From: Mesotaenium endlicherianum | Taxonomy: Eukaryota; Streptophyta; Zygnematophyceae; Zygnematales; Mesotaeniaceae | Length of the DNA: 64,000 nt | Assembly (NCBI GenBank): GCA_009602735.1 | Contig: WELA01007307.1 | Location: forward strand, 203,679 to 267,678 | Direction: 5' to 3' | Part shown: in pieces, positions 1-13,000 of the stretch | Numbering within the stretch: the first letter of the stretch is position 1 | Layout of the letters: each line of letters begins with the position of its first letter | Made by a program: the position numbers and the translations under genes | Notes under the pieces: model-generated | The model's input: only the letters and a program-made list of their open reading frames with translations | Databases searched by the model: none | Told to the model about the DNA's origin: nothing

Positions 1-516
1 CCCCCCCCCCCCGCCCGTGCTGGTGCCCGAGAGCACCGGAGGCAGGCATGCAGTCCCCCACTCCTGCAATGCCAGAGCATAGCATATGAGTGGCCCCTAG
101 CAGACCCAGGCTACGCTACGCCTACCCACCAGAGACTCACCAAGGGGGATCAGTTGGTGGCTCGCCCTCTCTCTCTACAAGACCCAAGAAGGCACCAACA
201 ACACCAGCAGTCAGCAGGGGATCCAGGACGTTGCTTGAAAGCAGAGGGCGGGGGGAGGGCGGGGGAGTGGGGGAGGAGTTGGGGGGGAACTGACAGCTCT
301 GTTTTGTGCGGCAGCGCCAAAGATGAGCGCATCCACTGGCGCTCCCGGGATCGTCACGTACGCCTAGACCCACCACAGCCGCCAGCAGCAGCAGCGGCAG
401 CGGCAGCAGCAGCAGCACAACCAGCTCACGGGTGAAATCAGCTTCCTGCACTGCACCGCTAGGGTTTGGGTGACGCGGCCCTCCCAACCTCCTTGCAACA
501 ACACGTCAGCAGGTCC

Positions 517-554
<38 letters not shown>

Positions 555-2257
555 CAACACAAAGGGTCCCTCCTCCCCCCTCCTTCCCCCTCCCGCCTCC
601 CCCACTCCTTCACCCTCCTGCCTCCCTCCAGCATGCAACGAGCACATTGCTGGACGTCATGGGAACCGGGACACTGCTGCTACGTCACGCAAGTATACAG
701 CTCTGCGAGCACTCTGCTATCAACGCTGACGCTTGACGACATACGAGCAATGGTGGCGGCTGCGTCCTCCCTACGAGGTGGGGAGGAAGTGACGTGCTTC
801 CTCCAGGCGGGTCTTCGCCAGCGGAAGCATGAGCCAGCAGCCATGCTTTCCTTCCCAGCGACAGGCACTAAACGTGCATGGCTGGCAACCAGCTGCTGCT
901 GACCCCAGCAGAAAGCCCAGAAGCGAAAGCCAGATCGAGAAAGCGCATGAGCAAAACTGGGGGTGAGGGAGAGGGAGGAGAGGGAGGAGGAGAGAGGCGC
1001 GGGAGAGGAGGAGGCAGAGGAGGGGGAAGGAGGAGGCGGTGGGCCTGGCTGACCTCGAAGGTATTGTACGCGTTCACTCGGAAGGTAGCCTTGAACAGCC
1101 GCCCGCTCTGCCCAACACCACAGCCAGGTCATTCAAAGTGAAGCCCCAAGTTAAAGAGGAGCATGCGATGCGCAGCCGACCAGCCTCAGCTCAGCTGCCT
1201 GACTGGCACTTGCACACACGCACGCTCGCACGCGCACACACAGGCAGACAGGCAGGCAGGCAGGCAGGCAGGCACACATGAATACGCATGAACCTTGTGA
1301 CATGCAGGGCAATATGCTCACAAGACACAGCCTTCTTCCATCCGCCCTCCCACCCCTTCCCACCTCCACTGCTCATCCCAGCACCCACGTCCCCCTCCCC
1401 AGCCCGCCTTCCACCCCCCCTCCTCCAAGGGGGGCAGGGCAGAAGGACACGATGGGAGGTGGAACCAACCAAGGGCAGCACCTGGGGGCAGTGCCAAGTG
1501 GCACCCGGTGAGTTGGCGCAGAAGGCCCACTGCCTGCTTGGCCCCTGGTGTGCAGCTGCATCAGCACCCAGTTCAGAATGCGCGGCCTACTGCAATATGC
1601 GCGACTGCGCAACAACCTACGCACTCCCGCGCTACCGTGCGCGTGCATGTGCCTTCGTGCACTCGTGCACCTTCGTGTGTGGTTCAGTGCGTGACGTCAG
1701 CTCGCCTTGCTCACTCTCTTATTCTCCATCTTGGAAGCGGACATGGCAGGGCGAGCTCAAATGTCGGGGCTAAAGGGCAAGGGAAGGGGGTACTTTGGAA
1801 AGGGGGGGGACTGCTGGACGAGCAATGATCAGTGACCACAACACACAACGGACAACGCACTCCCTTCCCAAAGGGCCTCTGAAGGGCAATGAAAACAGGT
1901 CACGCCCGCACTACCCCTGCAGACACTGCTTTCCTCTCTGAGCCAGGCACTGAGTGAGTGCTTCGTCTCAGTCCCCCCCCCACACCCCCTTCCGCTTTCC
2001 GTAAAGACTCCCCTTCATCCTTCCCTCAACACCCTCCCTGCGACCCAGCTCCTCCATGACCACCACCTCCATCGTCCCCAATGCCTGCCTGCTGCCTCCC
2101 CCCTCCCCCCCAGGCAGGTGGGCAGGCAACCGCAGTGAGTGTGGCCTTTCTTAACCAACACATGCAAGAGGCCATGCACCCCCATGTTAGCAAGCATAGG
2201 TACACCACACTCGACCCCCTCCCCACCCTTTCCCCTCCCTTCTCCCTCATGACCTGG

Positions 2258-2340
<83 letters not shown>

Positions 2341-4648
2341 NCTGATGTCCTTGGGGGCCAGGTGCTCGCGGAACTTCTTGCCTTCTCCCACCCCTCTCTT
2401 CTTGCCCTTGGGATGCGCCGCCACCTGTCCTGGCGCGCGGCTGCTGCCGTCGTCCCCGTCAAATGAGTTCCTGTGACGCGGGTGGTGACTGCCGCCGCTC
2501 CCCCCAGGGGAGGATTTGAATGGCCCGCCGTCGTAGGAGCCCCGGTGGTTGGCGCTCTTCCCGCCTTTTTGTGCCCCCCTGCTCTTCGGCTTCTCTATGC
2601 TTACTGGCGACGATGCCCCGTAGCTGGCACCGCGGGAGGCCCTGTGGCTGCTGACAGGTGGCGTGCACGTGGCAGTGCCCGATGCTGCTGAAGCTGTTAT
2701 GGAGCTGACAGGTGGCAATCCAAACGAGCCAGTCGAGGAGTCCTTGTATGCCTGGCTGGGGGGAGTTGCGGGAGGCAGAGTGAGAAGGGACGACAGATCG
2801 GCGCTGGGGGCGAGGGGCAAGCACGGCCCGGCAGAACCCGCATGCGCCGTGTCAGTGAAAGCAGGGAGCATGGGCGGCCCCGCCCGCCTTTTCTCCTTAT
2901 TTGCGCCTCGAATCGCACTGTCCGTCGGTGAAGAAGCACCGTCCAGCGTGCCCGCTGCCGTACGTCCTGACGGCTGCCCCTGCTGCTGCTGCTGCTGCTT
3001 AAGCAGTTCTCTGCCGCCAGCTGGCGAGCCAGCTGGCAAAATGTCAGGGTCAGGTGCTGAGATCGAGTATCTTTTGGGCACCCGCCGGCCGGCTGCAGGC
3101 TTAGCGCTGCTTGGGCTGAGGCTAGAATCCGCAGACTCGACGGCGCTGACCTGGCTGGGGAGGGCTGCATCGGCCTGGGTGCCAGGTGGCATCAGAATAT
3201 CGGCCCCAGCAGGCTCCGCCTCGTGCTGGCCGCCTGATGGCATGGAAATCCCAGCAGGAGCCCCTGATTGGCCAACTAGCAGCTCGGCCAGTGACTGCTC
3301 AGCATCCTTGGCGCCGCACCTCTTCAGTATTCTGACAACTGGCGTAGGCTCCTGCTCCCTGGCCCGGGCCTGGTTGCCTTCCCCCCTGCTCTGCAGAGGA
3401 GCTGAAGGACTACCCCTGCTGCTGCCAGCTGAGGCTGAGGTGGCAGCACCAGGTGGCGCCCAGCCAGAGCTGCCGGTGGAGGATTGCCTCCTCTGAGGTA
3501 TCTGCATCTGCTGGGCGGCAATAGGGGAGCCTCCGCGCTCTCCCCTTGCATAACCCTCGGAAAAATCGCCCCTAGAGGAGGAAAAGCCCAGCAGGGGAGA
3601 TGCATGGTTTCCCCCGGCCTCTTTGCTACGGAAAGTATGGCCGGGAGCATCCCCACTCGACGAGCTACCCTTCTTGTTCCCCTTCTTAGAAACGTGGGGT
3701 TGCAGCTCTTGCTCTGCTGGCGCTTCCTGCTGCCTCCTGGGAGAGGGCTCAGCCTGCCCTGCCACGTCAGCCTTGCCTGTCTTCCTCTGTCCCTTCTTTC
3801 CGTGCCCAGGAGCAGGAGTAGGATAGGAGGGGGGGCTTTGCCCAAGAGAAGCTCGAGCCTTGGCCAGGAGAGTGCTGCTGGGCATGGGCATGGCCATGGG
3901 TGAAGGGCTTACGACTTCCCCTTCACCACTTGCCTGAGGAGGTGCTGCTGAATCTGCATGTGCCTTGGGATGTCTCCCTGCTTCTGCAAACAAGTGGAGG
4001 CATGGGCAGGAGGGGCTGATCAAAGACTGGTGCAGAAGACTAGTGAAGGGCAGACGCAGAGAGGGGGAGAGGGAGGTGGTGAAAGACACGAGAGGGGTAG
4101 AAAGCCTAGTGTCATGCCCACTAGGAAGCAGAGCCGGCCTGCAATCCCCTTCAAATACAACACAATAGCCTTAACAACGGCTGCACAATTCATGTGATAC
4201 TTTTCCACCAGCAACGCGAGCTGGACACATCGAGAGTCAGTCAAGCACCGACCACTTTCTCGAGCTCATAGCTGCAAGAAACTTTGCGGTCTATACCTGT
4301 CCTTGACGTGCCTGTCCGTCGCTGCTCCTCTGTCGCAGACTTCCCACCACCGATCGCATCTCTGTCAGCGACGTTTCTCGTTAATGCTTCCGCTCCTTCC
4401 GGACGGGTATTTGGTCCTTCTTTAACTGCCTGGTTCTGCAATACACCTAAACTCTTACCCTCCCTCCCGATTGCACCTTTTCCCGCATGTCCATGACTAT
4501 GATAAGCCGGTCCCTTCGGATTTGCTTCGTGCTTTCTTAACACAGGCTGCCTAAACTTTGGCCCTGACCTCCCACTTCCATAAGGGCCTGCCGAATTAGA
4601 AGCAGGCAAAAGACTCGGGGGTGGAGGGACAGCGTTATAGGAAGACAT
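1..4648 (-). CDS. DIS3L2: DIS3L2/SOV-like 3'-5' exoribonuclease, N-terminal exons (partial)
   Basis: Exons on the minus strand that can be supported: 4648-4249 (ATG at 4648; donor GTGCTT), 3983-2342 (acceptor tttgcag; the 3' end is lost in the poly-C/N gap), 1107-1054 and 363-295. The last two are in phase 0 with AG/GT borders. The identification comes from three short blocks in the right order. 'KKFREHLAPKDI' resembles the DIS3L2 'KIFETYMSKEDV' block. 'SGRLFKATFRVNAYNTFE' resembles the FRVN-AYN-EAY block of plant SOV. 'AYVTIPGAPVDALIF' followed by 'AAAQNRA' resembles the cold-shock-like segment with the QNRAVEGD motif. The family degrades RNA 3' to 5' in the cytoplasm, often after uridylation. 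The cold-shock, RNB and S1 domains would lie left of the window. The first two exons encode about 680 residues of Ser/Pro/Gly/Lys-rich, presumably disordered protein with a short polyQ; such extensions vary widely in plants. A further exon near 1-85 is possible but not established. Confidence 0.72.
521..551. repeat. (GA)n microsatellite
   Basis: A pure GA run of about 31 bases in an intron of the DIS3L2-like gene. ORFs reading Arg-Glu or Ser-Leu across it are artefacts. Confidence 0.95.
1241..1273. repeat. (GGCA)n microsatellite
   Basis: Tandem GGCA/CAGG units, preceded by a CA-rich stretch, in an intron between exons 3983-2342 and 1107-1054 of the minus-strand gene. Confidence 0.9.
2260..2341. 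repeat. Poly-C tract ending in an assembly N
   Basis: About 81 consecutive C followed by a single N at 2341. It interrupts the large second exon of the minus-strand gene just after the 'HLAPKDI' codons. This looks like a low-quality join rather than true sequence, since a poly-Gly run of this length is not expected in the protein. The 12 C at 1-12 may be a similar edge. Confidence 0.85.
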
Positions 4649-6752
4649 ACTTTAGAAATCTTACCAGTTCCCTGTATACCTGGTAAGTCTTATTTAAGAA
4701 GCGTCTTATTCTGACCTCCAACTGTATTGACTCCTGAAATAAATCACCGATATACCAACAGCTGCACAGCTATTAGCCGGTAAAATCGACCCTGCTGTCT
4801 TCAAGCTCTCCAATATTTATCTCTAACCAGATGACCGGTCACCAATCTTTCACTAGTACTCATAACCTCTTCACTCTATTGCACAGGGTACGCTATGTCA
4901 GCGCTGGACGTGATTATCTTTGTAAAAGATGCTCGCATCCATTCGGACCTACGATGAACTGTTGCACACTCCACATCACTCCCACATCACTCCCAGAGCA
5001 CGGAGTGCTCCCTAGTCCACATCACTCTCAATTAGTCCACACGATCCGCCCTTGTGTGCCCTCGAGTTGTCGGATGGATTGTGATGTGTCATGACGTGAA
5101 GTGATCAAGTCTCCCAAGGTAGAAGCAGCACGGTCGATGACGCGCGCGAGATGAGCGCGTGGAAAAGTCCGTTGTCAACTCTTCGACCTTTTTCGTTTTG
5201 GCCAAGTAGGGAAGTTGGGCGGAAAAAGTCGGGGTCCGTCAGTCGAAGTCCGTCGAAGCCCAAGGGGGCTTCAACGTGCACTCTATATAACTTGTACTGT
5301 TATGATTGTCGTTGGACCATGCCATATCTGGTGGGGTTTGTTGGGGATGGCCATGAACATCGGCTATTAACGGTAATTGACGGCCACGACCAGATCCGTC
5401 TAATGCACGTCATCCACTGACAGACCTAGCTCATATACACGTCAATCGTCAATACTTTCATTACTGCCGGTGAGGCTGGGTGAGGCAGAGAGACTCAGCG
5501 TGACCGAACGTCGTGGACCTAAAACTTAGTACATAAATCGCCAGCACAAATCGGCAAATGTTGACCTAAAGCAGCCGGTCAACTGTTGACGCTAACTCAA
5601 GCTAGGCCAGCTGGTTCAGCACATGGTCTTAGCCTGGTCTTAGCGGCAACCAGCAGTTGCCAAGTCATTTGGTACTATCCCGCTGTGAGATGCTGTTTGA
5701 CAACGTGGACGCTGGATGAGGTAGTGGGAGTTGGTGGGTGTGGGTGTGGGTGAAGCTGAAATTTGACCGGGATAATCATGGAGTCACTTTTCACCCGGTA
5801 TTTCATACACGGTGGTGCACGGCAGTGAGTTGCTCCCTGACCGAGCTTATACCGCACGCTAGCTTGTGCTCTTTTATGCATAAACTAGTCACCAGGAATG
5901 TGGCCTCTTCCATGTTGCTGTTATTCTTTCTTAGACTGATTGTCATTCATGTCCACAAGTTAAAAAGGTTGATATCATGCGCAAGTCTTCCACATACAGT
6001 AGTTCTTGGGTGGAAAAGTCTCAATGGGACGCTGTAAATGACACAGAGAGACAGGAAGCCACTTTTTTTGATCCCGCCCGTCGTTCTTCGCTTGTAAACT
6101 TGTAAGATTGCGGGCCCTCGTCGTCAGCTTTTCGTGCAGCGTCCGCTCATAGGGTCAAGTCACGTGGTGGCTCATGGCCTCAAAGAATGCACCTCACTAG
6201 AAACACGTTGTGCAGCCAAGGGCGCCTCTCTGATATGTGCAAAGGTCCTTTGCTTTTCTTTTTTTTTTCGGGGGGGGGGAACACAGAAGCTTCTTCTGCT
6301 ATTCAGAAGCGGAAGTAGATTATAAAAAAGCCTCTTGCAGTGTGGGACCTGTAGGCTGTTTATAATAGGTCCTTGTATCGTGTTCTTGAGCACAGGATGT
6401 AAGAGTTTGCAGTAGGGCCAGGAGTACCACATGAACTCCCTAAGCAGCAGCCTAAGTGTCAAAACTACGCTACGTAGGAAGTGTCGGCCCAGGTAGCAAC
6501 GAAGTGGTGATGTAAGAGCCAGTAACAATCTCCACATTTATTTTCGTCTTACAGCTCCTTGTTACAGCTCCTTGTTTATGTCTGGTGTCCAAGGTGGTCA
6601 CAGCACTGCGACTACTTTCTTGTGCACTGCCTTTGCCTGCCCTTCCCCTTCCTTCCTCTTTGCTGCCGTGCCCCGCCCTGCCCTCTGCCTGCCTTGCTTA
6701 TTGTCAAGCCTGCCCTGCTCGGTGGCCGCCCTGCAGACAGAAAGAACAACTG
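4649..6752. other. Intergenic region between divergent loci
   Basis: About 2.1 kb separating the minus-strand DIS3L2-like start from the plus-strand F-box copy. The base composition is mixed and contains no convincing ORF, RNA gene or repeat copy seen elsewhere in the window. It should hold the promoter of the minus-strand gene, but no core element can be singled out. A pyrimidine-rich stretch with an acceptor-like 'cttacag' near 6548-6554 could end an upstream 5'-UTR intron of the F-box locus. Confidence 0.5.
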
Positions 6753-8467
6753 ATGGCTGCTGCTGCGCGTTCAGAAGGACGGTTAGGTGCTCAAGATCTC
6801 GTCAGAGCAGCTGCAGAGCCCCAGGAGGGAGACTGGGGAGAGTTTTCCACAGGCAGGCCCTTGAAGAGGCCTCGGATGGAGACTCCCCTCCTCTGCGCAG
6901 CTGGAGATGGAGAGGGTTCCAAGTCGGCGGGCCTCAGCCCGGTCCTCACGTGCATTCACGACCTGCCGAATGACATTCTAGAGTGTATCTTCTAGCGGGT
7001 TTTGCGGGGCAGCTGCGTTCATAGAGACAGCTGGAGAGAAGTTTGCAACAGGTGGAGGAAGCATTTCAGTGGCAGGTCCAGGACAGCCAGGCTCCAGGGA
7101 AGCACGCACGACGTGCAGGGCGCCATGAGCGCTCTGCGGGTCACAGAGGTCAACGCGGGCTTCTGCCGAGGGCGGGAAGATGCGGAGAACGAGGGGTTTC
7201 TCCGGGGGCTGCTTGGCGTGAGCCCCACCATCAGTACCTTCAAGCTGGGTTTCTACGCCGGCGGATGGAGGGTTGTTTCTATCCTGGCCGATTTTCTGCG
7301 TCAGCGGACGGGCATCGAGCACCTGGTGCTGACCTTCGGAGACCCCCAGCACGCGGAAGCAGTGTGCGAGGGCAGCCACGAGGAGCGGCAGATGAAGCTG
7401 CTCGACTTTCTCCAGGGCCACGGGAATGTGGGAGAGATGTGGCCGGTGTGCAGGGCCCTGCTGAGGGCGCTGGACAACGGGAAGCTGGCACACCACGAGA
7501 TGCTCGTCTTGGACAACTCCCAGATGCACCCCACTCGCGCCCCGGCCAGTGAGCTCGTGAGGAGCTCCCTCCTGCGCCTGCCCCAGCTGCAGGAGCTCCA
7601 CCTTAAGCTGCCTGACACGTGCTTGCTGCAGCACTTGCCGCCCTGGCTCAAGGATCTGCGGGCTTTTGCGAGCCTGACAGTTGCGGAGAAGCAGGGCAAG
7701 CACTGCTCTCCCGCCCTCCGCGCAAATGCTGGATCGCTGCAGGAGCTCGTCATCCAGGCCGCCTCCGTCTGGCTGAGGGTCGACGACGTCGACGCCTTGG
7801 CCAGGCTGCCGCGGCTGACGTCGCTCGACCTCTCATCGCAGGCGGTCCCCCGAGCAAAGAGAGCGTAAACGGTATCTTCAGCCCGGGCCTGAGGAAGCTC
7901 GCCCTGTGCAGCAAGGGCGTGCCCCCCATCGTGAGGCCCGTGCCCTTCGTGGAGGAGCTGGCGATACGCGTGCCAGTGGTGGAGAGTGGAGGGCCCCAGC
8001 GCGACTTCCTCACGTTTACACCCGGGCTGCGCTTTCTGCGCCTGGACCTCCCGCTTGCAGAGGACAGCTGGCCTGACCTTGGCCTGCTGCCTGCCGCCCA
8101 CCTCCTGACGTCGCTAGCTTTCCTCTCCATCTCCGCCTCCGCCTGCGCCACCACAGCCAAGGGCATGGCCATCTGCAACCTGGCCCTCTTGCCGGCCCCG
8201 CAGCAGCTGAGGGTCTCGTGCGCGCTGCTGCTCTCCCTGGGGGAAGTTCGGTGCCTGCGCCCTGGCACGGCTGTGACTCTGGAGTGCCACTGCCATGTGC
8301 CAAGAGTCTGCCACGAGTCTTGGTATGATGGCAAGGGCATCACCTGGAGTTGCCACCGGAGCTTCACGAGCTATGCAGAGTGTGCGCGCGGAGGGCACCC
8401 CTGCCGGCGCATGAGGCCTTACTGGGCCCGGCAGCTGTTTGTCGACACCAGGGAACTGCTCTGGTAG
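6753..8467 (+). pseudogene. F-box protein gene, probably decayed
   Basis: An ATG at 6753 opens a frame that reaches a canonical F-box start, 'LPNDILECIF', at 6961-6992. It meets one in-frame TAG at 6993-6995, exactly where the F-box helix continues in the same frame ('RVLRGSCVHRDSWREVCNRW'). The downstream frame runs about 280 codons. The coding sense then moves to another frame near 7840-7865 and continues ('PGLRKLAL', 'TPGLRFLRLDL') to a TAG at 8465-8467. The C-terminal part has leucine-rich, weakly repeated segments as in F-box/LRR or FBD-type proteins. F-box proteins recruit substrates to SCF ubiquitin ligases through Skp1. One stop plus one frame change over about 1.7 kb without introns suggests a pseudogene, possibly retro-derived. 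Sequence error, or an intron hiding the stop, remains possible, because the rest of the frame is well preserved. Confidence 0.65.
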
Positions 8468-10092
8468 GAGAGCAGAGCCACGGCAGTCAGCTGCTGCAGC
8501 ACAGGCAAGCACTTGCCAGCTCCCACTCCCACAGGCTGGATGTGTCACGAGAGGGGAGGGAATCGTACAAGGACTCAGTGTGTTGAAAAAGGCTAGGAAA
8601 CTGTTTGCCAGCCAGGGTCCAGCTCTGGTGGGAGAGCAAAGTGTCGGCGGCCTTCTGCTGCCGCGGTTTGCGTGCGCTTGCAGCTCCTACTGTAGTTATT
8701 AAAGAGCATCACTAGGCTGGCGACTGGTGGGCAGAGCTGCAGTGGAACTTGAGGGTGGCGTGAGGCGTGCTCAGTTTGTGAAGCCCACAAAGTCCATGAA
8801 AGCACTTGGCCACCTCAGTAGCTGGGGTAGAATGGGTGATGTATCCAACTATCATAAACTTGATGTGTCTTCATGGCCGTCAGAAGTGCCGTCATAATTG
8901 ATTTTGTTGTCCGATCCATATGGGGTGCTAAAAAATACATGACGAATAACTGTATCTCAGAGTCTGAGACGTGTGTGTGGCATGTGGGATGTCAAAGTGT
9001 AGTGCACTTTTTGTGACCTGTACAGCTCTTACGGAATCCTGTGTTACGTTGAACTTCGACTCTGCCAGGGCAGCTCCACCGCAGCTGTCCTTTAGCTGGT
9101 GCGGTGCTGCTACTGTCTGCAAACCAGCACACAATAATGCATGATCATTCTTTTGCGAGCAGGTACAGCTGCCCAGATTCTGTAAAGGCTGCAAAGGGCC
9201 GCGCCTCCTCGACTATGCTTCTCATCAGACAGTGTGTCAGCCGCGGTGACGAGTAGCTCTACAGGATTGCCCGCCCCCATTTTGAGTCACTGGACACGGC
9301 AGCCTAGCTACTGAAGCGCACCTGTCCTCGCCTCCTCACTATATTTGGTTCTCTTCTCCGATCCTTCCTGACAGTAGCTTCTGATTGATGGTCCAGTAGA
9401 TGGTAAGCAAAGTCAGTACGGGCTTGTATCTCACTTAGTTGCTGAGTGTTCAATCTGTTGCAGTACCTCCGGTCCGGTTCTGCATGCCTCTAGCTTCACT
9501 TACTAGCAGTAACTCGTTGGGGTGTCACGAATGCTTGAGACTAGTAGCTAGCTCACTTGAAAGTGGATACTTGATCCATATAAGTACAGGAAATGTACAG
9601 CAGAATAGCTACAAAAACAAATAATACGTTGTCACATAATATCTTGAGCCAATCATGCTCCAGAGAATATTCTTCCTTCGCGACTTTGAACACACTTCTG
9701 GCTTCATAATCTTGCAAGGGCCTTACTGTTTGCATTTGCCTTCATGTACACATCCAGGCCCGATAGAAAACAGGGGTGGAGGAACATAAATCAGGACATA
9801 CTCTTGAAGGCAAGAAGATCCTGAGACTGATAGTGTGGCATGGATCGATCACCCCCAAGCACCGAATGCTATTCCTTATATACCTGCTAGCCCAGACTAA
9901 GTTACACTGTGTGACTAACTTGCCCAACCTTGCTCATGCGACTTCACGGTTGCGACTCCGCGTAGGTTGTGCCATATGCTCAAGTGATGATGCCCAGAGT
10001 CCTTCATTCTCAGCAGTCACTGCAGCCAATTGCGTCACACATCAATTACATTCTAAAAGCGTCTACGGCTTGTAACATTCATAAAAGTCAAA
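8468..10092. other. Intergenic / 3' flanks, nothing recognised
   Basis: This holds the 3' flank of the F-box copy and, from the other side, the 3' end of the gamma-SNAP gene. No ORF with coding character, tRNA-like fold or repeat seen elsewhere in the window was found. Confidence 0.5.
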
Positions 10093-13000
10093 TCAGGTCA
10101 GGTCATCAGGGTCCTCATTGTCGCCTGCTCTAGAGTCTCCGGAGAGAACAGCGGCCATGTCCTCCAAGTTGCCTATGGGAAGCTTCTTCGCCAGACGTGC
10201 CACCTGCCGCAGATGCGAGCACCAGCACAAGGATTTAGCTCTGCTCAGGCTTTATAAGCAGTCGGTTAATTGGCAACATCCACACAGGAGTATACGCCTG
10301 TCACACTCAGATGCATGCACACAGAGAGAGCCTGAGAGCCTGAAGATGCAAGCAGCTCCAAACTGGACTAAGGGCAAATAGATAAAGATAAGAAGCAGCG
10401 GCGAAGAACGTTAACATGCATCGACAGCCATTCCAACTAAGAGGGGAGGAAGACAGTGACCACATGCAAGCGGCTCTGCAGTCTGGCATGTGCTCCTCTC
10501 TCTTCCAGCGCTCAGCTGGTGATGACAAGTGTCAAGTGATGATGGATATCTTGAGGTGATTCACCAAGCAGTCGACGTCAGAGTCATTCTTGGATACTAA
10601 GACAGCCCAGGGCAGTTGTCTGAGAACACATCTCTGTACCATAGCATCCTGGAGCTCTGCTTACACAGCAATCGCAGCGCGCAAGAAGGAGCATCCTTGT
10701 GCTGTTGTAGGGGTGCAGGTGAGCAAGCGAGCTGGACTGCGTGCGTGCGTGCACGCTCGGCGCTGCGTGACTGACTCACCACGGGGTCCAGCTGCGAGAG
10801 GATGCTGGCATTGGCCACCAGCTTGGCGATGGCGTCGGCGCTGGCCCCGCGGTACGCGTCCAGCAGCTCCTGGCACCACATGCCAAACTCGCCGTCGTAG
10901 AACGCCGCCACCCTGCCGTCGTCGCCGCCCGCCGCCACGCGAGGACAACGATTGCAACAGGATGATGAACTGACAAGTGCGGTGGGCGTGACATCACAGA
11001 CTTGGTAGTCAGCAATGGGGGGGGGGGATGACACGTCTCAGACTTCACATGTAAGGAAGGCCCAGGTCCCACGTGAAACGAGCCAGTACAGAGGGAAAAC
11101 AAGGAGGGCGGCACTCTCTGTGCCAATTGATGCTCTACTTTTTCAGGCAAGGGAGTGCAGGGGGAACCAGGATAAAAAGGCGCGGTAGAGGGGGGGTGGC
11201 GGGGGGTGCAGGTGACTGCATGCATGTCCGAGGTTCGTGGCGGCGACGCTCAACAACAGAGGCTGGATTCCGGCACCGGCACCGGCACCGGCACAAGCAC
11301 AACCAAGGACTGGTCTGACTTGCTTGCACCCTGACGCCCTGAGCTGATTCGGAGAGGGGGTGACAGAGGACTCACTGCGAGCAGTCGTGGAAGCACTTGG
11401 AGGCCAGCTCCGGCTCCTGCGCGTACAGGTACACCACCAGCGCGCCTGTGTAGGCCTGCACGCGTGCACGTCGTCCACCAGCATGAGAAGGGGAGTGAGC
11501 GGAAGAGCCTGAGGCTGAAAGCGACCATATGGAGAGAGAGCGGAGAAGGAAAGGGAGAGGGAGAGGGAGGGAGAGGCAGAGGCAGAGAGACGGAGGCAGA
11601 GGGAGAGAGAGGGGGAGAGAGCGGGGGAGGGAGAGAGGGGACCCCCATCCCATCTGAACATGGAACCCTATCACTCAGTACGGCCTGTGGGCGCGGCGCA
11701 GAGCTGCACCTGGAAGGGGTTGTAGCCGGCAGGCAGAAGATGAGTCAGATAGAAGGGGAGCTCGGACCATACTAGAAGAGTTGGAGGTGGCCAGGGAGAG
11801 CATTTACGCTTACTCCCGCACCAGCATCACAATTGTGTCGGGACGTCGGACCAAATCTGAATCATTTAGAAAGGAGGGAGAGAGTGTGCGGGTGGGCAAG
11901 AAGGCCGGAGGAACAGAGAATGACAAAGAGAGAGGAAGGCCAGGAGGAGGTCTGAGTTTGAGAAGGGGATACTCGGCCCTGCGCCTGCGCAGCCTCTGCC
12001 TTGTGAGCCACCAGGCCAGCTCGCAGCAGGGCCGCCGCTGCCTCCTTGTACCTGCGCCCACCCATCCCACCCCCCCGCAAGCAAGCAAGCAATCATGTTG
12101 CACATCACCGATTGCTTCTACAGATGCCTGTGTTTGTGAGCCCCCAGTGGAGCACCCCCCCTGGCAGCAGGAGGAGGTGGGCATGAGTGCCGAGGCTGTG
12201 AGGCTGACCATATACGGAGACGCCACTCCAGGAGGAGCCAGCTGTCCTGAGACACGCTCAAGGCTCCGGAAACAGCTGGAGGAACCTCAACCTGCGCAGC
12301 CTGCATGTCTACTGTGTGTTGAGCAAAAGCATGCATTCGACGCAGCAGCAGCAGCAGCAGGTGGCACTGCGCTGCCAACACGCTCCTTCCCCTCCTCCCT
12401 TTGCCCCTCCTTCCTCCACCCAGGCCTGGGTGAAAGTGCACAGATTGGCAGGGCATGAAATGACCGAGGGGAGACATGGGGGCAATGTGGCAGCCTGAGC
12501 AGGAGCCGGAGCGCGAGCCCAAGCCTCAGCTTGAGCCCAAGCATGAGCGGGAGCCCGAGCTTGAACCTCAGGAAGTGCAGTCAGAAGCGTCTTTGGACAG
12601 AGGAACTGTGTAGCGTAGTGGCAGGGGGCTAAGTGTCGCCTTCAGCTTTGGGCCTCGGTCTGAGTCTAAGCCTGAGCCCGGGAGGCGGAGGATGCACAGG
12701 CAGCGCACCTGCTCTGGGAGAGGAAGTGCGAGGTAGCAGCGCGCTGGATATCCCCAGAGGCATAGTCGGGGCCGCTGTCGTCCTCCAGCAGGTGGCACGC
12801 TTCCGCGTACATGCGCCCCGCCTCGTTCGCATCCGCCTCCTCCAGCAGCCTGTGCGCACAGCAGCAGGAGCCCCACACGGCAATCACCAGCAGACCCCGG
12901 CACCGATGTGGCGCTGTCAGGGCCAGCCTTTGCGAGGGGGGGGTGGGGGAGGCTAAGGGGTGAGGAGGGATACATTTGATGATCGATCAGTCGCTGCTAC

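Noticed and set aside
2026-2341. Continuation of the large minus-strand frame through poly-Gly to 2026
   Set aside because: The frame passes only because of the poly-C run and the N at 2341. Sequence left of the gap shows no protein-like composition, and the next conserved block is at 1107-1054.
6978-8548. Long minus-strand frames opposite the F-box copy
   Set aside because: GC-rich antisense shadows. The plus strand carries the F-box and leucine-rich pattern; the minus frames match nothing.
12118-12522. Frame at 12287-12330 as the missing gamma-SNAP exon
   Set aside because: An acceptor-like site exists near 12302, but the translated peptide is Pro/Arg/His-rich and does not resemble the expected TPR-like segment.
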